Origin: Sympetrum striolatum
Lineage: Eukaryota; Arthropoda; Insecta; Odonata; Libellulidae
DNA length: 64,000 nt
Direction: 5' to 3'
NCBI GenBank assembly: GCA_947579665.1
Contig: OX388347.1
Coordinates: forward strand, 21,754,562-21,818,561
Part shown: in pieces, positions 1 through 10,818 of the stretch
Layout: the number at the start of each line of letters is the position of its first letter
Position numbering within the stretch: position 1 is the first letter of the stretch
Translations under genes and position numbers: made by a program
Notes under the pieces: model-generated
The model's database searches: none
Told to the model about the DNA's origin: nothing
What the model saw: the letters and a program-made list of their open reading frames with translations, nothing else

Positions 1-385
1 ATAAATAAATAACTGTGCGGTTTTTGACAACGGAATGAGGGCATGCGTCCTCTTTTGCAGAAATCTTATCCTTTGAATTCCTATTAAACTGGAAGAACTC
101 CAGCTAAGCCCAGCTTATAAAACTTCCGCTTTTGGTAGAAAGAGTCCTGTGTTCAATCTTGGAGGGATAGTTGGCGACAAGAATGCCATCCGGCTATATA
201 AAATTGAAGCCAAAACCGATTTTCATCGGCATATCAGCAATTATCATCTCCATGTTCATCAGCTGACTTTGTAATTGATAGGAATCAAGAAACCTTTTTC
301 TTATCAAACAGTATACATATAACAGGATATATATAACAGGATCGTAATAAATATGTCCTGACTGTACTTCGTGGAGCGACATCTT
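1..385. other. AT-rich sequence, nothing recognised
   Basis: No repeat, RNA or convincing exon was seen. A 62-codon minus-strand open frame at 194-382 has no recognisable motif and is treated as chance. Confidence 0.5.
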
Positions 386-517
386 AGGTTGAAAGAAAAA
401 AAAAACTTCGTAATTTCCACAATAAGTTTTAATTTATCCGACCGGTTTCGGCATTGACAGCCATTCTCAGCCACCTGACGAAATTTGTGGAAATTACGAA
501 GTTTTTTCTTTCAACCT
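386..517. repeat. Foldback repeat with 33-37 bp arms
   Basis: The left arm at 386-422 and the right arm at 485-517 are near-perfect reverse complements. The left arm has a longer A run, which accounts for most of the difference. The 62-nt loop carries the ribozyme-like motif described separately. The arrangement of short inverted arms around that motif matches what is seen at 39240-39452, so the two may be members of one class of small foldback elements. No target-site duplication was identified. Confidence 0.8.
440..474 (-). ncRNA. Hammerhead-ribozyme-like core (degenerate)
   Basis: Read on the minus strand, the loop of the foldback contains CTGAGAA, a GGC/GCC helix closed by a 7-nt loop, then GAAACCGGTC. 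This is the order of a type I hammerhead: CUGANGA, stem II, GAA, a very short stem III (ACCGGU, which can only pair as a dimer), then C at the cleavage position. It deviates from the consensus at one core base (A in place of G in CUGANGA), and stem I is weak, so activity is doubtful. Short-stem-III hammerheads are known from Penelope-like retroelements and retrozymes; assignment of this copy to them is an inference. Confidence 0.35.
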
Positions 518-639
518 ACAATAATAAAGAAAAAGCTACCTGTTCAGTGGGAATAATCTCCTCATTTCTCTTTGTTACAACCAGAATTGGAACGAATTTC
601 AGGCAGGGAATAGCCCCACAATCTTTCAAATCTACAAAT

Positions 640-1080
640 AAAGCGATGTTAACGACTTTTCATGCCCCCCGAAGATTCTCAGAGAAATTCGGCATTAAGG
701 GAATTCTATTATATAGCGGTTCATATGCGATTTGTGTCACGTCTTGGTGAGAAAAGGGCCAGTGGATCCTCGGAGGTTGATAAACTTGAGGAAACGAATG
801 GAGAAGGGTCTTTTGTTCGGAGGAAGTTTGCTCGTTGGGAATTTCGTAAGCGATTCCGCAGCAAATGCTTATGCGGTTATCACCGGCCGCGGTTTTATTG
901 CCCTCGCTCGGGAAAAGAACATCTTCGTTTGTTCTCCCCAATTCCCTTCTCTCCCCCATTGCTTTATCTCCAAGGAACTGTACAGGGGATGATGATGGTC
1001 CAACGACGCATCATCACGTTTTCCATTCTTCTTTTTCTTGTTTCCTCAGCTTTTGTCTTCCGTTAATCTGTTCCGATATT
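640..1080. other. GC-raised island, no gene recognised
   Basis: Base composition is clearly richer in G and C than the flanks, and overlapping frames are open on both strands (662-1066 on +, 660-959 on -). None shows a known domain. The last 100 bp are pyrimidine-rich on +. It belongs to the series of similar islands spread through the window. Confidence 0.4.
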
Positions 1081-1229
1081 TCTTAAAAATCGGGTCCTTT
1101 TTTATCTCCCGGTTGGTTATAGTGGCCTAAAATTCCATATCTGAAGCCATGCACTTTGTATTTCATCGTTTCGTTAACCGTCCTATCCTCCAATTACTTT
1201 CGTATTTGCCTTTTTCCTATTACATGAAC

Positions 1230-1715
1230 GTGTTTTCTATATTTTGGTAGTTTCACGTGCAACAAATTTTAAATACCTATTTAACGCCTTCTCCTTCACT
1301 TCTTTGTAGCGTACCCCACCCCTTATGTAATCTACAATATTTTGTTTTTATCTTCCTCACAGTTTTTCCCTTAAATTCTACCATCAATAAATTCTTCAGT
1401 AGTCCCTTCCTTCTCAATACATGACCCGTCTGTCCATGCTTTATCACTTCAATTAATCCCCTCTACTCTCTAACCATCTCCAGCACCTCCGTGTTGTTTT
1501 CCTATCAACCCAGCTTACTTTTTTCATTCTACGACAAACCCACATTTCAATGGGCTCCAAACGTTTGAATTCCTCATTTCTTAAGGTCCACATTTCACAC
1601 CCATTCCTATGTCACATAGACACAATTTGGGCACATTATAAGCCGTTACAATTAAGTTATACCTTCGCGATGTAATTTTTCTAATCACTTCCTCTGCCTC
1701 CGTTTTAATTCTGTA
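1230..1715 (-). pseudogene. LINE reverse-transcriptase C-terminal fragment
   Basis: Minus-strand translation, allowing frameshifts, gives the conserved C-terminal tail of an insect non-LTR retrotransposon polyprotein. In order these are TEAEEVIRKI (about 1683-1705), RNEEFKRLEPIEMWVCRRM (1525-1581), EVLEMVRE (1466-1489), GHVLRRKGLLKNL (about 1385-1430) and a divergent tail ending in KICCT and NYQNIE (1230-1269). The LRNEE...LE..EMW.CRRM pattern followed by a GHVLRR.GLL segment is typical of RTE/Jockey-like reverse transcriptases annotated in insect genomes. At least one in-frame stop and several frameshifts make it a dead copy. The upstream catalytic RT palm (YADD) is absent or unrecognisable, so this is 5'-truncated or decayed. 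Clade assignment is tentative. Confidence 0.7.
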
Positions 1716-4103
1716 ATCCGCAAACATGCCACTTCATCAAACTCTCACATTCTCCAATGTCTTTATCAATTAAACTTGTTATTTAACTCTACGGCGTTTT
1801 CTAATCCCAAAAACCTCCAACTTCCAAATTTGATTTCAATAGTGTCCAAATTTCACATTCATTTAAGAAAAAATAAACTAGAATTAGAATCTTCCTGTGT
1901 GATCTGGTATCACCTCTAAGCCTTATCTTTATTACTTTCCTTCTTTTCTTAGATATTGCTTATTGTTAGTCAAATTGATTCTTCCTCTAAATTTCTTCTG
2001 TATAGCTTACATTTCAAGATAGGAAACTACCAACATATTACGGCTTTCCTTGCTCTATCCTTGACTGTTATTTTAGCTGCAGAAATCCCTAATCTTATTC
2101 AAGAGACATTTCTCTCTTCTAAAAGGAATCTCATTTGATGTCCTTACAACCGAAAGATGTCTGAGAATTCAAGATAGCAGTCAATAAATACTCCAAATTC
2201 CTTAGTTTCTGAGAGCAACAGGGCGAATGCTACGCTCTTAGGCGTGGTTTCCTCGGGAGGTAATATAGCTCGAATAGAGTTAAGCTTAAATCGAATGTAG
2301 TAACTTCTAACGCATGAGGTAGTCGTGAATTCCTCCAGATAAAAAGTGGCAGACACATTAGGGCACCTGAGGAATTTCCGATAGTGTGTCTACCACACCA
2401 ATCCAGAAAAGATAGATAAATTTAAAGGAATAGTGAAGTCGTGAGACCAGTCTCTGCCTAAAATATTTGTGGTATGAGACATTTTGAGGATTTATAGAGC
2501 GATGTATGTTGTTGCGGGTATAGCATTCACAAATGAAATGTCGTCCTTAAATAAAATGTATATAGTGAATTCATATAGTCAACAACATTAATAAATTGGA
2601 AACTCTTGAAATGTTGTTATAATGTATGATGTCGCAAGTATCCTTGACTTTTCGTATTACTCAATCGGACGGTCTACCGAGAACGATCTATCAGAGGTAA
2701 TGAGTTCTTTTGGAAAACAAAGCGACGTAAAACTGATTGAATATAGAATATCGGTTACCTCATCGTACGAGAGGTTACACAGCTAATTGAATTCGGTATA
2801 ATCGGAGTAAGGCGTGATCTCGGATGGTATTTATGGCTTAAGAACGATAGATCTTCTTGAGAAATACCCGTGTCCGAATAGAATATGACCTTACGGTTAC
2901 CATACGGGCCTTATTTAATGGAGACATCACATAAAATAGAAGCGATTGATATTTACTTGCGTCAGTAATTCCTTTTCCAGTGTTCCTTTTCCTAACTACT
3001 CTAGTCTGACAGTTCTCTCTTGGTAAAGTCCCGTAAAGGATTATTAAGTCATTATGGATGGGATATCCACATTAACCAAAGGGTTTTGTCGAAATGTGTC
3101 TTATTAGAGAAAGGAGATGCGTTGCGAGTACGAAATGAGCTCATGTGAAATAGATCATATGGAAAATTGGTTTATAAGAAAAATTACTGCATTTTGTGTT
3201 CAATGCTTTACAATACCGAAAGATCGGGAGTAGCAATGTAATTGCTTTCATAGGCTGAATCAGATAATGAGAATTTTATCATATTTAAAACAAATATAAT
3301 TAGAAATTATTGAAACTTTATTCATTTCATGTAGATTTAATTTCATAATATCTTGCTAAAAATCATATTCCATTTATAAAGATCACTTTCTAGTAGCAAA
3401 ATTTTGATCTCGACTACTATATATAATCGTGAATGTGGAATTTTCCAAATGATTCAAATTTTAGTAGCAATATTTTCTGCCGCGTAGTGTTTGAACATAA
3501 ACGTTTAGAGAAATTTTTTATTTTTGAATGAAATATTTTCACATTTTATTATTGAATTTAATGTTGGTTAAATATGAACTTACAGCTTTTCAAGGTTTAT
3601 TTTATTTCCACTTTTTGACAAAGTTTACCCACGATTGAAAAAATTCCCTTTGTCAAATTTTGAATTAACTTAGTTGACAAAATTATATAGATGAATAATT
3701 TTAAAATTATTTGTAATGATGGAATATCCACCATTATAAATAAATGTCGTACAATTACTGTGCTTGTTCAGATATATAAATATATAATAAAGTAAAATTT
3801 ACATTAGGACGAGGTAATTACAAAACATATCAATAAAATTAGAATGAAGTAACGACAGCGAAAAGAAATATTTTTCATAGAATAACATGGCACCAAACAT
3901 TGCGGGAAATATCCGTTGAAAAAGGGTTTTATGAGAAGTCTTCGAAAAAGATAAAGGAGAATCACTTGTGGAACAATATTAGAGAAAAATAAAGAATAAA
4001 AATGCATGGTTACAATAACATGCTTCGAAAGAATTGATTCATGCAATTAATGAAACACACTTTGTAAAGAGTACTGCAAATTATCTATCAGAATTAGTGT
4101 ATT
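1716..4103. other. Unannotated stretch, partly coding-like texture
   Basis: No repeat or gene was recognised. From about 2140 to 3250 the sequence has fewer homopolymers and more balanced composition than its surroundings, as decayed coding DNA often does; a 54-codon frame at 2622-2786 lies inside it. The remainder, about 3250-4100, is very AT-rich and featureless. Confidence 0.4.
2622..2786 (+). other. Short open frame of unknown status
   Basis: ATG at 2622 opens 54 codons ending at TAA 2784-2786. The product begins MYDVASILDF and ends SSYERLHS; it has no signal peptide, membrane segment or motif I recognise. It may be a remnant of an old retroelement or chance. Confidence 0.12.
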
Positions 4104-4199
4104 ATAAGTGTTCACGCAAACGCGCGTTCTTTTGTTTGTATCGTCTGCTGGAAGACGGAAGCGACACCTGGCGATATTGCTGCTCTCATTCTTCTTCCG

Positions 4200-4348
4200 A
4201 CAGTCGTCAGTTGCCAGTCAACAGTCCGTCAGAGGCAGTCAGTCTTCAGTCAGTCATTGGCAGTCAATCGGCAGCCAGCCGTAGTCTTTCGGCAACCAGT
4301 CGGCAGCAGCCATCAGTCACTCTTCAGTCAATCATCACTCAGTCATCG
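4200..4348 (+). repeat. CAGT-rich degenerate array inside the solo LTR
   Basis: About 150 bp in which CAGTC/CAGTCA words recur at irregular 4-12 bp spacing (for example CAGTCAGTC followed by TTCAGTCAGTC). It lies between the LTR 5' end and the polyadenylation signal, where U3/R sequences are expected. The array is low-complexity and probably arose by slippage. Whether it binds a factor or forms part of the transcript leader is unknown. Confidence 0.7.
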
Positions 4349-4375
4349 ATTTGAAGCATTCATTGTTATTTAAGC

Positions 4376-4381
4376 AATAAA
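4376..4381 (+). terminator. Polyadenylation signal of the solo LTR
   Basis: Canonical AATAAA, 37 bp before the LTR 3' terminus, followed by a T-rich stretch. The position fits an R/U5 polyadenylation site. Confidence 0.5.
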
Positions 4382-5718
4382 CCTTATTTGTTAAATTCGA
4401 CTTCGATTTATTCGAACAATAAGTATCATAAATATTATCAACTAACATTAAGTACACAGTTTAATTATAATAAGTAATTCTGTGCAAATTTCGAATTTCA
4501 TACAGATTAGAAGAAAAAAATGTTTTGAAACAGCATAAGCATAACGTAGAATCAGTGTCGTTGTCAGAGATGTTGTCAGAAATAATGTCAATCTGAAATT
4601 CAAATTATATATGAAAAGGAAGTAAAATTTTCCGACGTTAGCTTCCGCCGCAAGCCGAATTGCAGCAGGTAATTTTGCAGACGTAGATATAATTTGCATT
4701 ACGGAACATTTTTTGGCTGCGACGTCGACTTTTAGTATGCATGTCAGCCGAAAAATGTCTGCATGCCATGACAATCTCTGCTTTCGGAATTAAGTAGAAC
4801 TCGTTCGCGAAAAGAATGGAAGTTTAAAGGAATGCGATCTCAGAGAGCCAAGCATCGTTCACAGTATGTAAACCACAAGCGCTCTTAAGCAATGTAAGAG
4901 GTTTACTACAATTTGTAATGGAATTGAGGAAAGGCCAACGACGGTGATTTTACTGTGGTCGCAATTATTCATGAACTAAAGTGCCTCCTCTCCTCTTACG
5001 CATAATAAAAATACTGCCCCATTCAAATTGTTAGAGGAAGTTATTTAAGGCTTTGCTTTATCCATCCAACAAAATGACTCCTGATACTTAATCTTTCTTA
5101 CAGAATCTCCTATTCTTTGTCTTGAATGGCTATCCTATTACATCTGGCCGCTATTTACTTACACTTACATTTTGAAACCCAACACACAAGACCTTTTCAT
5201 TTTCACTGGATCGATCTGAATAATTCAAAATACATTAAACATTTTAAGAATAGTCGGAGTATTTTCAGAATTCAGTCTACAGCATAATAGAGAGATATTT
5301 GTCCATTGTATTTATTACTGTCCTTGAAATCGCAACTGTTGCATAAGTGTGTCATAAAGTTATTATTTTCGTAAGTCAAAACTCTACGTAATATGTTTTA
5401 TGGCTTTCCTATCTTCAAAAATTCTTCAAATATTTCTTAGCTTTTTTTAACAATTTCATTCTCCATTCAGTCTATGCAGCTTAGTTTACTTGGAAGTTCA
5501 TTTTTTATTAATTTGAAGTAAAATAGACCAATATTTTCTCCTATTTATCATTAATATAGCAGATATTTATATGTTAACGTGTCTCACTTATACGTTCGTA
5601 TCCTTTCATCTAGATGAGAATTTTTATCTCCAATACTTTTTTCCTTTTCTCATTAGACTTCATCTATGTTTGTCTTTCTCCGACTCAGAGTTATTCTGTT
5701 ACAGGAATTGAGGCTAAT

Positions 5719-5743
5719 AACGCCTATATCTAATATAGGCGTT
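5719..5743. repeat. Perfect 11-bp stem hairpin
   Basis: AACGCCTATAT at 5719-5729 pairs exactly with 5733-5743 around a 3-nt loop. Function is unknown; such short hairpins may be the remains of a palindromic insertion. Confidence 0.75.
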
Positions 5744-5927
5744 GTTGTTTCCCGATTTTAGCTTCAGGATCCTATTATCTGGCATATCATCCGTTATTCA
5801 AGCAGTAGTACATTGTATCTTTAATCATTGAATTGTGAAATGCAATATCATTTCAGTTATATAAAGATAATCCAACCTATCTTATACATATGTGGTAAGT
5901 TATAAGTTTTTCCTTAATGCACTGGTT

Positions 5928-5958
5928 ACGCTATTATTGTGGCCGATAATAATAGCGT
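5928..5958. repeat. Perfect 11-bp stem hairpin
   Basis: ACGCTATTATT at 5928-5938 pairs exactly with 5948-5958 across a 9-nt loop. It lies about 190 bp from the previous hairpin and, like it, has ACGC at the outer end of the stem. Confidence 0.75.
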
Positions 5959-6599
5959 TAATTAATATATAATATAGTTAATTTAAATTGTCAAAACAAC
6001 TCATCCTATTCATGTATCTATCCTAAAGTATACTCTTTATGCCGAAGGGCGTGTTTTAATACGGGTAAGTTTAATAAAGTTACGAGATAGTTTTAGTATC
6101 AATAGATGTTATTAATAAATTACAAGTAAAAACATATCAATAATAATTTCAACATAAGCTTACATAAATCACTAACCAATAGAGATTGGACCTTTATTCG
6201 GCATATAAATACGTTGAATTATAAAGCGTGAAAAATAGTGATGCAGAATATGTTGTTATAAATCTCTATAGGTATATGGGTATTCGGGGGCTCTTTATTT
6301 TGAATATTCTGATAAATTTTTGGATATTTTAATACTGTATTTACTTCACTCCGCAATATTTCAGTGCAATTTTCATAAAAATATTTTCAAAGCCTTTTAT
6401 CCAGGAACAAGATTTTAAATTGCACAAAATTACTGTAAACTGATCTAGGCTCACTTCACCGAAACGAGATAGAAGTAACTATCACTTTAAGATAGAAGAG
6501 CCTCTGATTAGATCTCAAGACTTAAAGACGACATTAAATCATTAAGAAAATGAATATTTCTTCACTTCTTCATCAGCCTCGTTACGAATATATATATTT

Positions 6600-7560
6600 T
6601 GAATATTTCCAAGGAGGGGAGATCTTCCAATTTCGGCGGTAGCACGCAGTACACGAACTTGATTAGCATCCTTAAAGAAGGCAATTTTTATTTCTTTCTT
6701 CGCTTCTCTTTGGTACTCTCCTCAGTTTTCCATTCCATTTTTCGTCCCCTCTTTTTTTCACCATCCGCGTTTCTCCTAATGTTCCATCTCTTATTATCAT
6801 TTTCAATTAAGACCGCTTTTTCTTCATCTGCAAATGAAAAAGATCCTCTCGCGGTTTTCATTATTTTCCCTCCTTTTTTATTAATATTTTAATTTCGTCC
6901 CTTAAACAGTTTCCGCTCTCCGCCTCTAATTATATTTCTTTCTCCTTGTCATCTCCTTTCCTCTCGTTTCCCTCCCTCGTTTATCATTCCTCCGTCACCG
7001 TATTGGTTATTCCCACAAAGGACTTTTAATTTTCCCATCCAAATTGTTTCTTCCTTTGATATTTCCTTTCCCACCTATCGGACCCTTCCTTTTTATAATC
7101 TTTCATCTCGCGGCCGAAGCTTTAATCCCGTCTCCTTGTTCGCCTGCTTTAACTCGCGCTGTTTTCCTCGAGTATTGTTTTTTCCGGCGACTGTGTCCCC
7201 CTCTTGCGACAAACGAGGGCGATGACGCCTGCAAAGAGACTATCGTCCCGAGTGCCTCATTTGCATCGGCCACTTTCAACGGAATATCGGAAGGATATCG
7301 GCAAATTCAACGCTCCAAATTTCCGAAGACGTTTGCCGTAGCTTTTATTCTTCCGTTATTTAATTTTTCCCCTAGCTTCTCGTGTGTCTTCTATCGAGGA
7401 TGAATTGTAAGCGTTGGTTTTGATTGGAAAGAACCTCCCGAGTCTCTTTAGGGAATTTTTAATGAAGCAATTAGAGAGAGAGAGTGAAAGACATTCGTTT
7501 ATGTATTTGTCTCTTTTCCTTCAAATGGTGTTTGCTTGCCGCCTTTCGGTGTGAGGCAGA
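6600..7560. other. Pyrimidine-skewed, GC-raised island
   Basis: From about 6690 to 7200 the plus strand is dominated by T and C (repeated CTTTC, CCTC and TTCC words), with a more CpG-containing segment at 7110-7330. Open frames at 6599-6892 and 7044-7403 are expected from the shortage of purines, since stop codons need A and G, and show only Phe/Leu/Ser/Pro-rich low-complexity products. No exon is supported. Confidence 0.45.
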
Positions 7561-8103
7561 AGGAGGATCTAATTGTATTGTTCTTTAATATTAGATATCA
7601 TTTGTGAAACATAAATGGATACTTGATTTCTAGCCCCTTTCTTATTGATTTCTCGGAGTTAGTTTAAGAAGATGGAGAGTTGTTTCAAAATTTTTATTGG
7701 GCCTTTTATGGAAAATTTTGAGTGATTTCTTAAACGATTTAAACATATATATATTCAATTGTTTCCTAACATTCCTATATTAACCTCCAGGATCATGTTA
7801 ACGGCATTATTATATCGATTCTTTGTTATCATATTCAAAAGGCAATCTATTACTGCTATAGCCTGTAGACATCTTATTTTCTATGTTCTTCAAGGTGCTG
7901 TAGGATGATACGTTCTTCCCAATTTTTATGGAGACTTCAGCTTATGTAATCGATTTTTATTTTATCACTGTTCATCGAGAATTATGTAGGTCTTTGCAAT
8001 CGTCCAGCCAATATTGCTTCTCTTTTGCTATTGCTTAAGATATCGCATTTATTTTCGTCACTGGACAAATTTAATATCTTTACATTAAGAACTATGAGAA
8101 AAA
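7561..8103. other. AT-rich, nothing recognised
   Basis: No repeat or exon was seen before the first CSC repeat copy. Confidence 0.4.
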
Positions 8104-8212
8104 ATCTGATGTGGCCAGCACATGACTTTCTCCATATATATAAGATGTAAATATTTATCTACCGCAGTAATTTCGAACTCTATATTCCATCTAAACTTGG
8201 AATATGAGTGAT

Positions 8213-8324
<112 letters not shown>

Positions 8325-9059
8325 ATCTTTGACGCCAAAAACATGAATAATAATGTTTTACGGGACATGATCGATGAAAAACGATGAAATTGGCATTTCG
8401 CCCATAGAGCCCAGAGCACCCACAAAGTACATAATCAGCAACTTCCGGTTTATCAGTATTTCCTGAATAACTCCTAAACAATCAGTGATACAAAAATATG
8501 TTTCAAACAAAAGTTATAGTAAATTTCATTTTCTAAAACGTTTGTCAATAATAGTATATACCTAAATATTATATTTATGGAGATATTTTGAAAACCGGAA
8601 ATGAGCTTTGATGAATGAAACTCGACTTCCGGTTAACCGATTTACCCCAAAAACTAATCAACTCTAACAGCATCAACCAAAAAACTATATATGAAATTTG
8701 GTGTTGATCCAACTAATAGTTTTCATGTTAGAGCGCCCACAAAGTACATAATCAGCTACTTCCGGTTTATCAGTATTTCACGAATAACTCCTAATCAACC
8801 GGTGATACAAAAATATGTTAAATGCAAAAGTTATAGTAAACTTTATTATCTAAAACTTTTATCCCGTATACAATATACCTATATATCATATTTATGGAGA
8901 TATTTTGAAAACCGGAAATGAGCTTTGATGAATGAAGCTCGACTTCCGGTTGACCGATTCACTCAAAAAACTAATCAACTCTGACAGCACACACCACAGT
9001 ACTATATATGAAGTTTAGTGTTGATACGACCAATAGTTTTCACGTTAGAGCGTCCACTA

Positions 9060-9060
<1 letters not shown>

Positions 9061-9095
<35 letters not shown>

Positions 9096-9098
9096 ACA
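9061..9098. repeat. (CA)n microsatellite in CSC copy 1
   Basis: Fifteen CA dinucleotides followed by TACACACA. The same position in copy 2 also holds a CA array, so the microsatellite is an inherited part of the repeat. Confidence 0.95.
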
Positions 9099-9227
9099 GA
9101 CATCATTCCAAAAATGGTCAAAACGTGTTCTAGGGACCCCAAAACGTATTTCCGTTGAAATCTCGAAGTCGAATTTTTTCATGAAAACAATACTTTCTCT
9201 ATACTTCGTATATGGAGAAAGTAAAAA

Positions 9228-9782
9228 GGATAGCTTTGTTAGTAAAATGTTAATAGAAAGATAATTCAAAGCTGTTGATCGTCACCATTAAATCATTACG
9301 CCTTATAATCAATTCGTTTGTGCTAGTTGTTACAGAAATAGAATAGTATCACTTTTGTTTTATGTTAAACTCCATATATTCCTCAATGACCACTTTTACT
9401 TAAATAACCTTGTCTTCTATATTTTCCTTCTCAAATAATCATCTTTCTATTCGATTTTAAGTAAATATTATGATCCTAAATTTATGTTTGGAATCCTCTT
9501 ATTCTAATCAGTGATTATGTGAAACAGAATTACCGTTGCCACCTGATAATCATACCAAATTGCAGCGCATAGAATAAATAAGTAAATTATTCTTTATGCA
9601 TGGAAATATTCTGACAACAAATAATAATAGACAATATAACATTTATTTATCTAAAGTATATGTTGCATTAAGAATAAGCATATGTTGCAAGTAATAATTT
9701 ATAAAAAGTGTCATTTTTTATGCTGTAAAATCCAGAGTTATAAAGCGGGTAATAAGAGAATATTGAAAGCATTGGTTAAAGA
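9228..9782. other. Spacer between CSC copies 1 and 2
   Basis: The 555 bp are AT-rich and unrelated to the flanking repeats as far as I can see. Nothing else is recognised. Confidence 0.5.
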
Positions 9783-10647
9783 ATCTGATGTGGCCAGCAC
9801 ATGACTTTCTCCATGTATAAGATGTAAATATTTATCTACGACAGTAATTTCGAACTCTATAATCCATCTAAACTTGGAAGATGAGTGATTAATTTATATA
9901 TTATTATCTTTTACGTCACAAACGTTATAAATAATGTTCTTCGGGACATGCTCGATGAAATACGATGGATTTGGTCTTTCGCCCATATAGCCCAGAGCGC
10001 CCAAAAAGTACATAATCAGCAACTTCCGGTTTATCAGTATTTCCTGAATAAATCCTAAACAATCAGTGATACAAAAATATGTTTCATACAAAAGTTATAG
10101 TAAAATACATTTTCTAAAACATTTATAAATAATAGTATATACCTAAATATCATATTTATGGAGATATTTTGAAAACCGGAAATGAGCTTTGAAGAATAAA
10201 GCTCGACTTCCGGTTAACCGATTTACTCCAAAAACTAATCAACTCTATTGACTGTAATAAATATGCTACATATGAAATTTGGTGTTGATCAAACAAATAC
10301 TTTTCATGTTACAGCACCCACAAAGTACATAATCAGCTTCTTCCGGTTTATCAGTATTTCACGAATAACTCCTAATCAACTGGTGATACAAAAATATGTT
10401 AAATACAAACGTTATAGTAAATTACATTATCTAAAACTTTTATAAGTAATACAATTTACGTATACATCATATTTAAGAAGATATATTGAAAACCGGAAAT
10501 GCGCTTTAATGAATAAAGCTCGACTTCCGGTTGACCGATTTACTCCAAAAACTAATCAACTCTGACAGCACACACCACAGTACTATATATGCAGTTTGGT
10601 ATTGATACGACCAATAGTTTTTACGTTAGAGCGTCCACTATCACACA

Positions 10648-10679
<32 letters not shown>

Positions 10680-10818
10680 TACACACAGACATCATTCCGA
10701 AAATGGTCAAAACGTGTTCTAGGGACCCCAAAACATGTATTTCCGTTGAAATCTCGAAGTCGAATTTTTTCATGAAAACAATACTTTCTCTATACTTCGT
10801 ATATGGAGAAAGTAAAAA
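9783..10818 (+). repeat. Interspersed repeat family CSC, copy 2
   Basis: It has the same boundaries and internal order as copy 1: ATCTGATGTGG start, two 317-bp subunits (AAAGTAC at 10005 and 10322), CA array, and terminal hairpin block ending GTAAAAA. The AT microsatellite of copy 1 is reduced to a few TATA steps here. Identity to copy 1 looks high, roughly nine bases in ten by eye. Confidence 0.85.
10642..10688. repeat. (CA)n microsatellite in CSC copy 2
   Basis: An imperfect CA array interrupted by two T substitutions, at the position equivalent to 9061-9098. Confidence 0.95.

Larger units (their letters stand above)
4109..4418 (+). mobile_element. Solo LTR of an LTR retrotransposon
   Basis: The 310-bp segment begins TGTTC and ends GAACA, a perfect 5-bp terminal inverted repeat with canonical TG...CA ends. 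It is flanked by an exact 5-bp direct repeat ATAAG (4104-4108 and 4419-4423), the size of target duplication made by many Gypsy and Bel-Pao integrases. It carries an AATAAA signal at 4376-4381, so transcription reads on the plus strand. No second LTR, primer-binding site or gag-pol sequence follows, which indicates loss of the internal region by LTR-LTR recombination. The middle is a degenerate CAGT-rich array, annotated separately. Superfamily cannot be decided without internal sequence. Confidence 0.8.
4424..6599. other. AT-rich sequence with two hairpins
   Basis: Apart from the hairpins at 5719-5743 and 5928-5958 nothing is recognised. Open frames are short and lack motifs. Confidence 0.4.

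Noticed and set aside
4051..4447. Alternative LTR limits TGAAAC...TAACA with a TTAA duplication
   Set aside because: The inner limits TGTTC...GAACA have matching inverted ends and a 5-bp duplication, a better fit than a 4-bp AT-only repeat.
9195..9215. TATACTTCGTATA resembling a loxP arm
   Set aside because: The resemblance is limited to part of one arm; the sequence is the terminal hairpin of the CSC repeat and no 8-bp spacer with a second arm exists.
9894..10091. Similar predicted peptides in CSC copies 2 and 4 (9894-10091 and 60217-60423)
   Set aside because: The similarity follows from the nucleotide repeat. The frame is interrupted in copy 1 and absent in copy 3, so coding is not supported.
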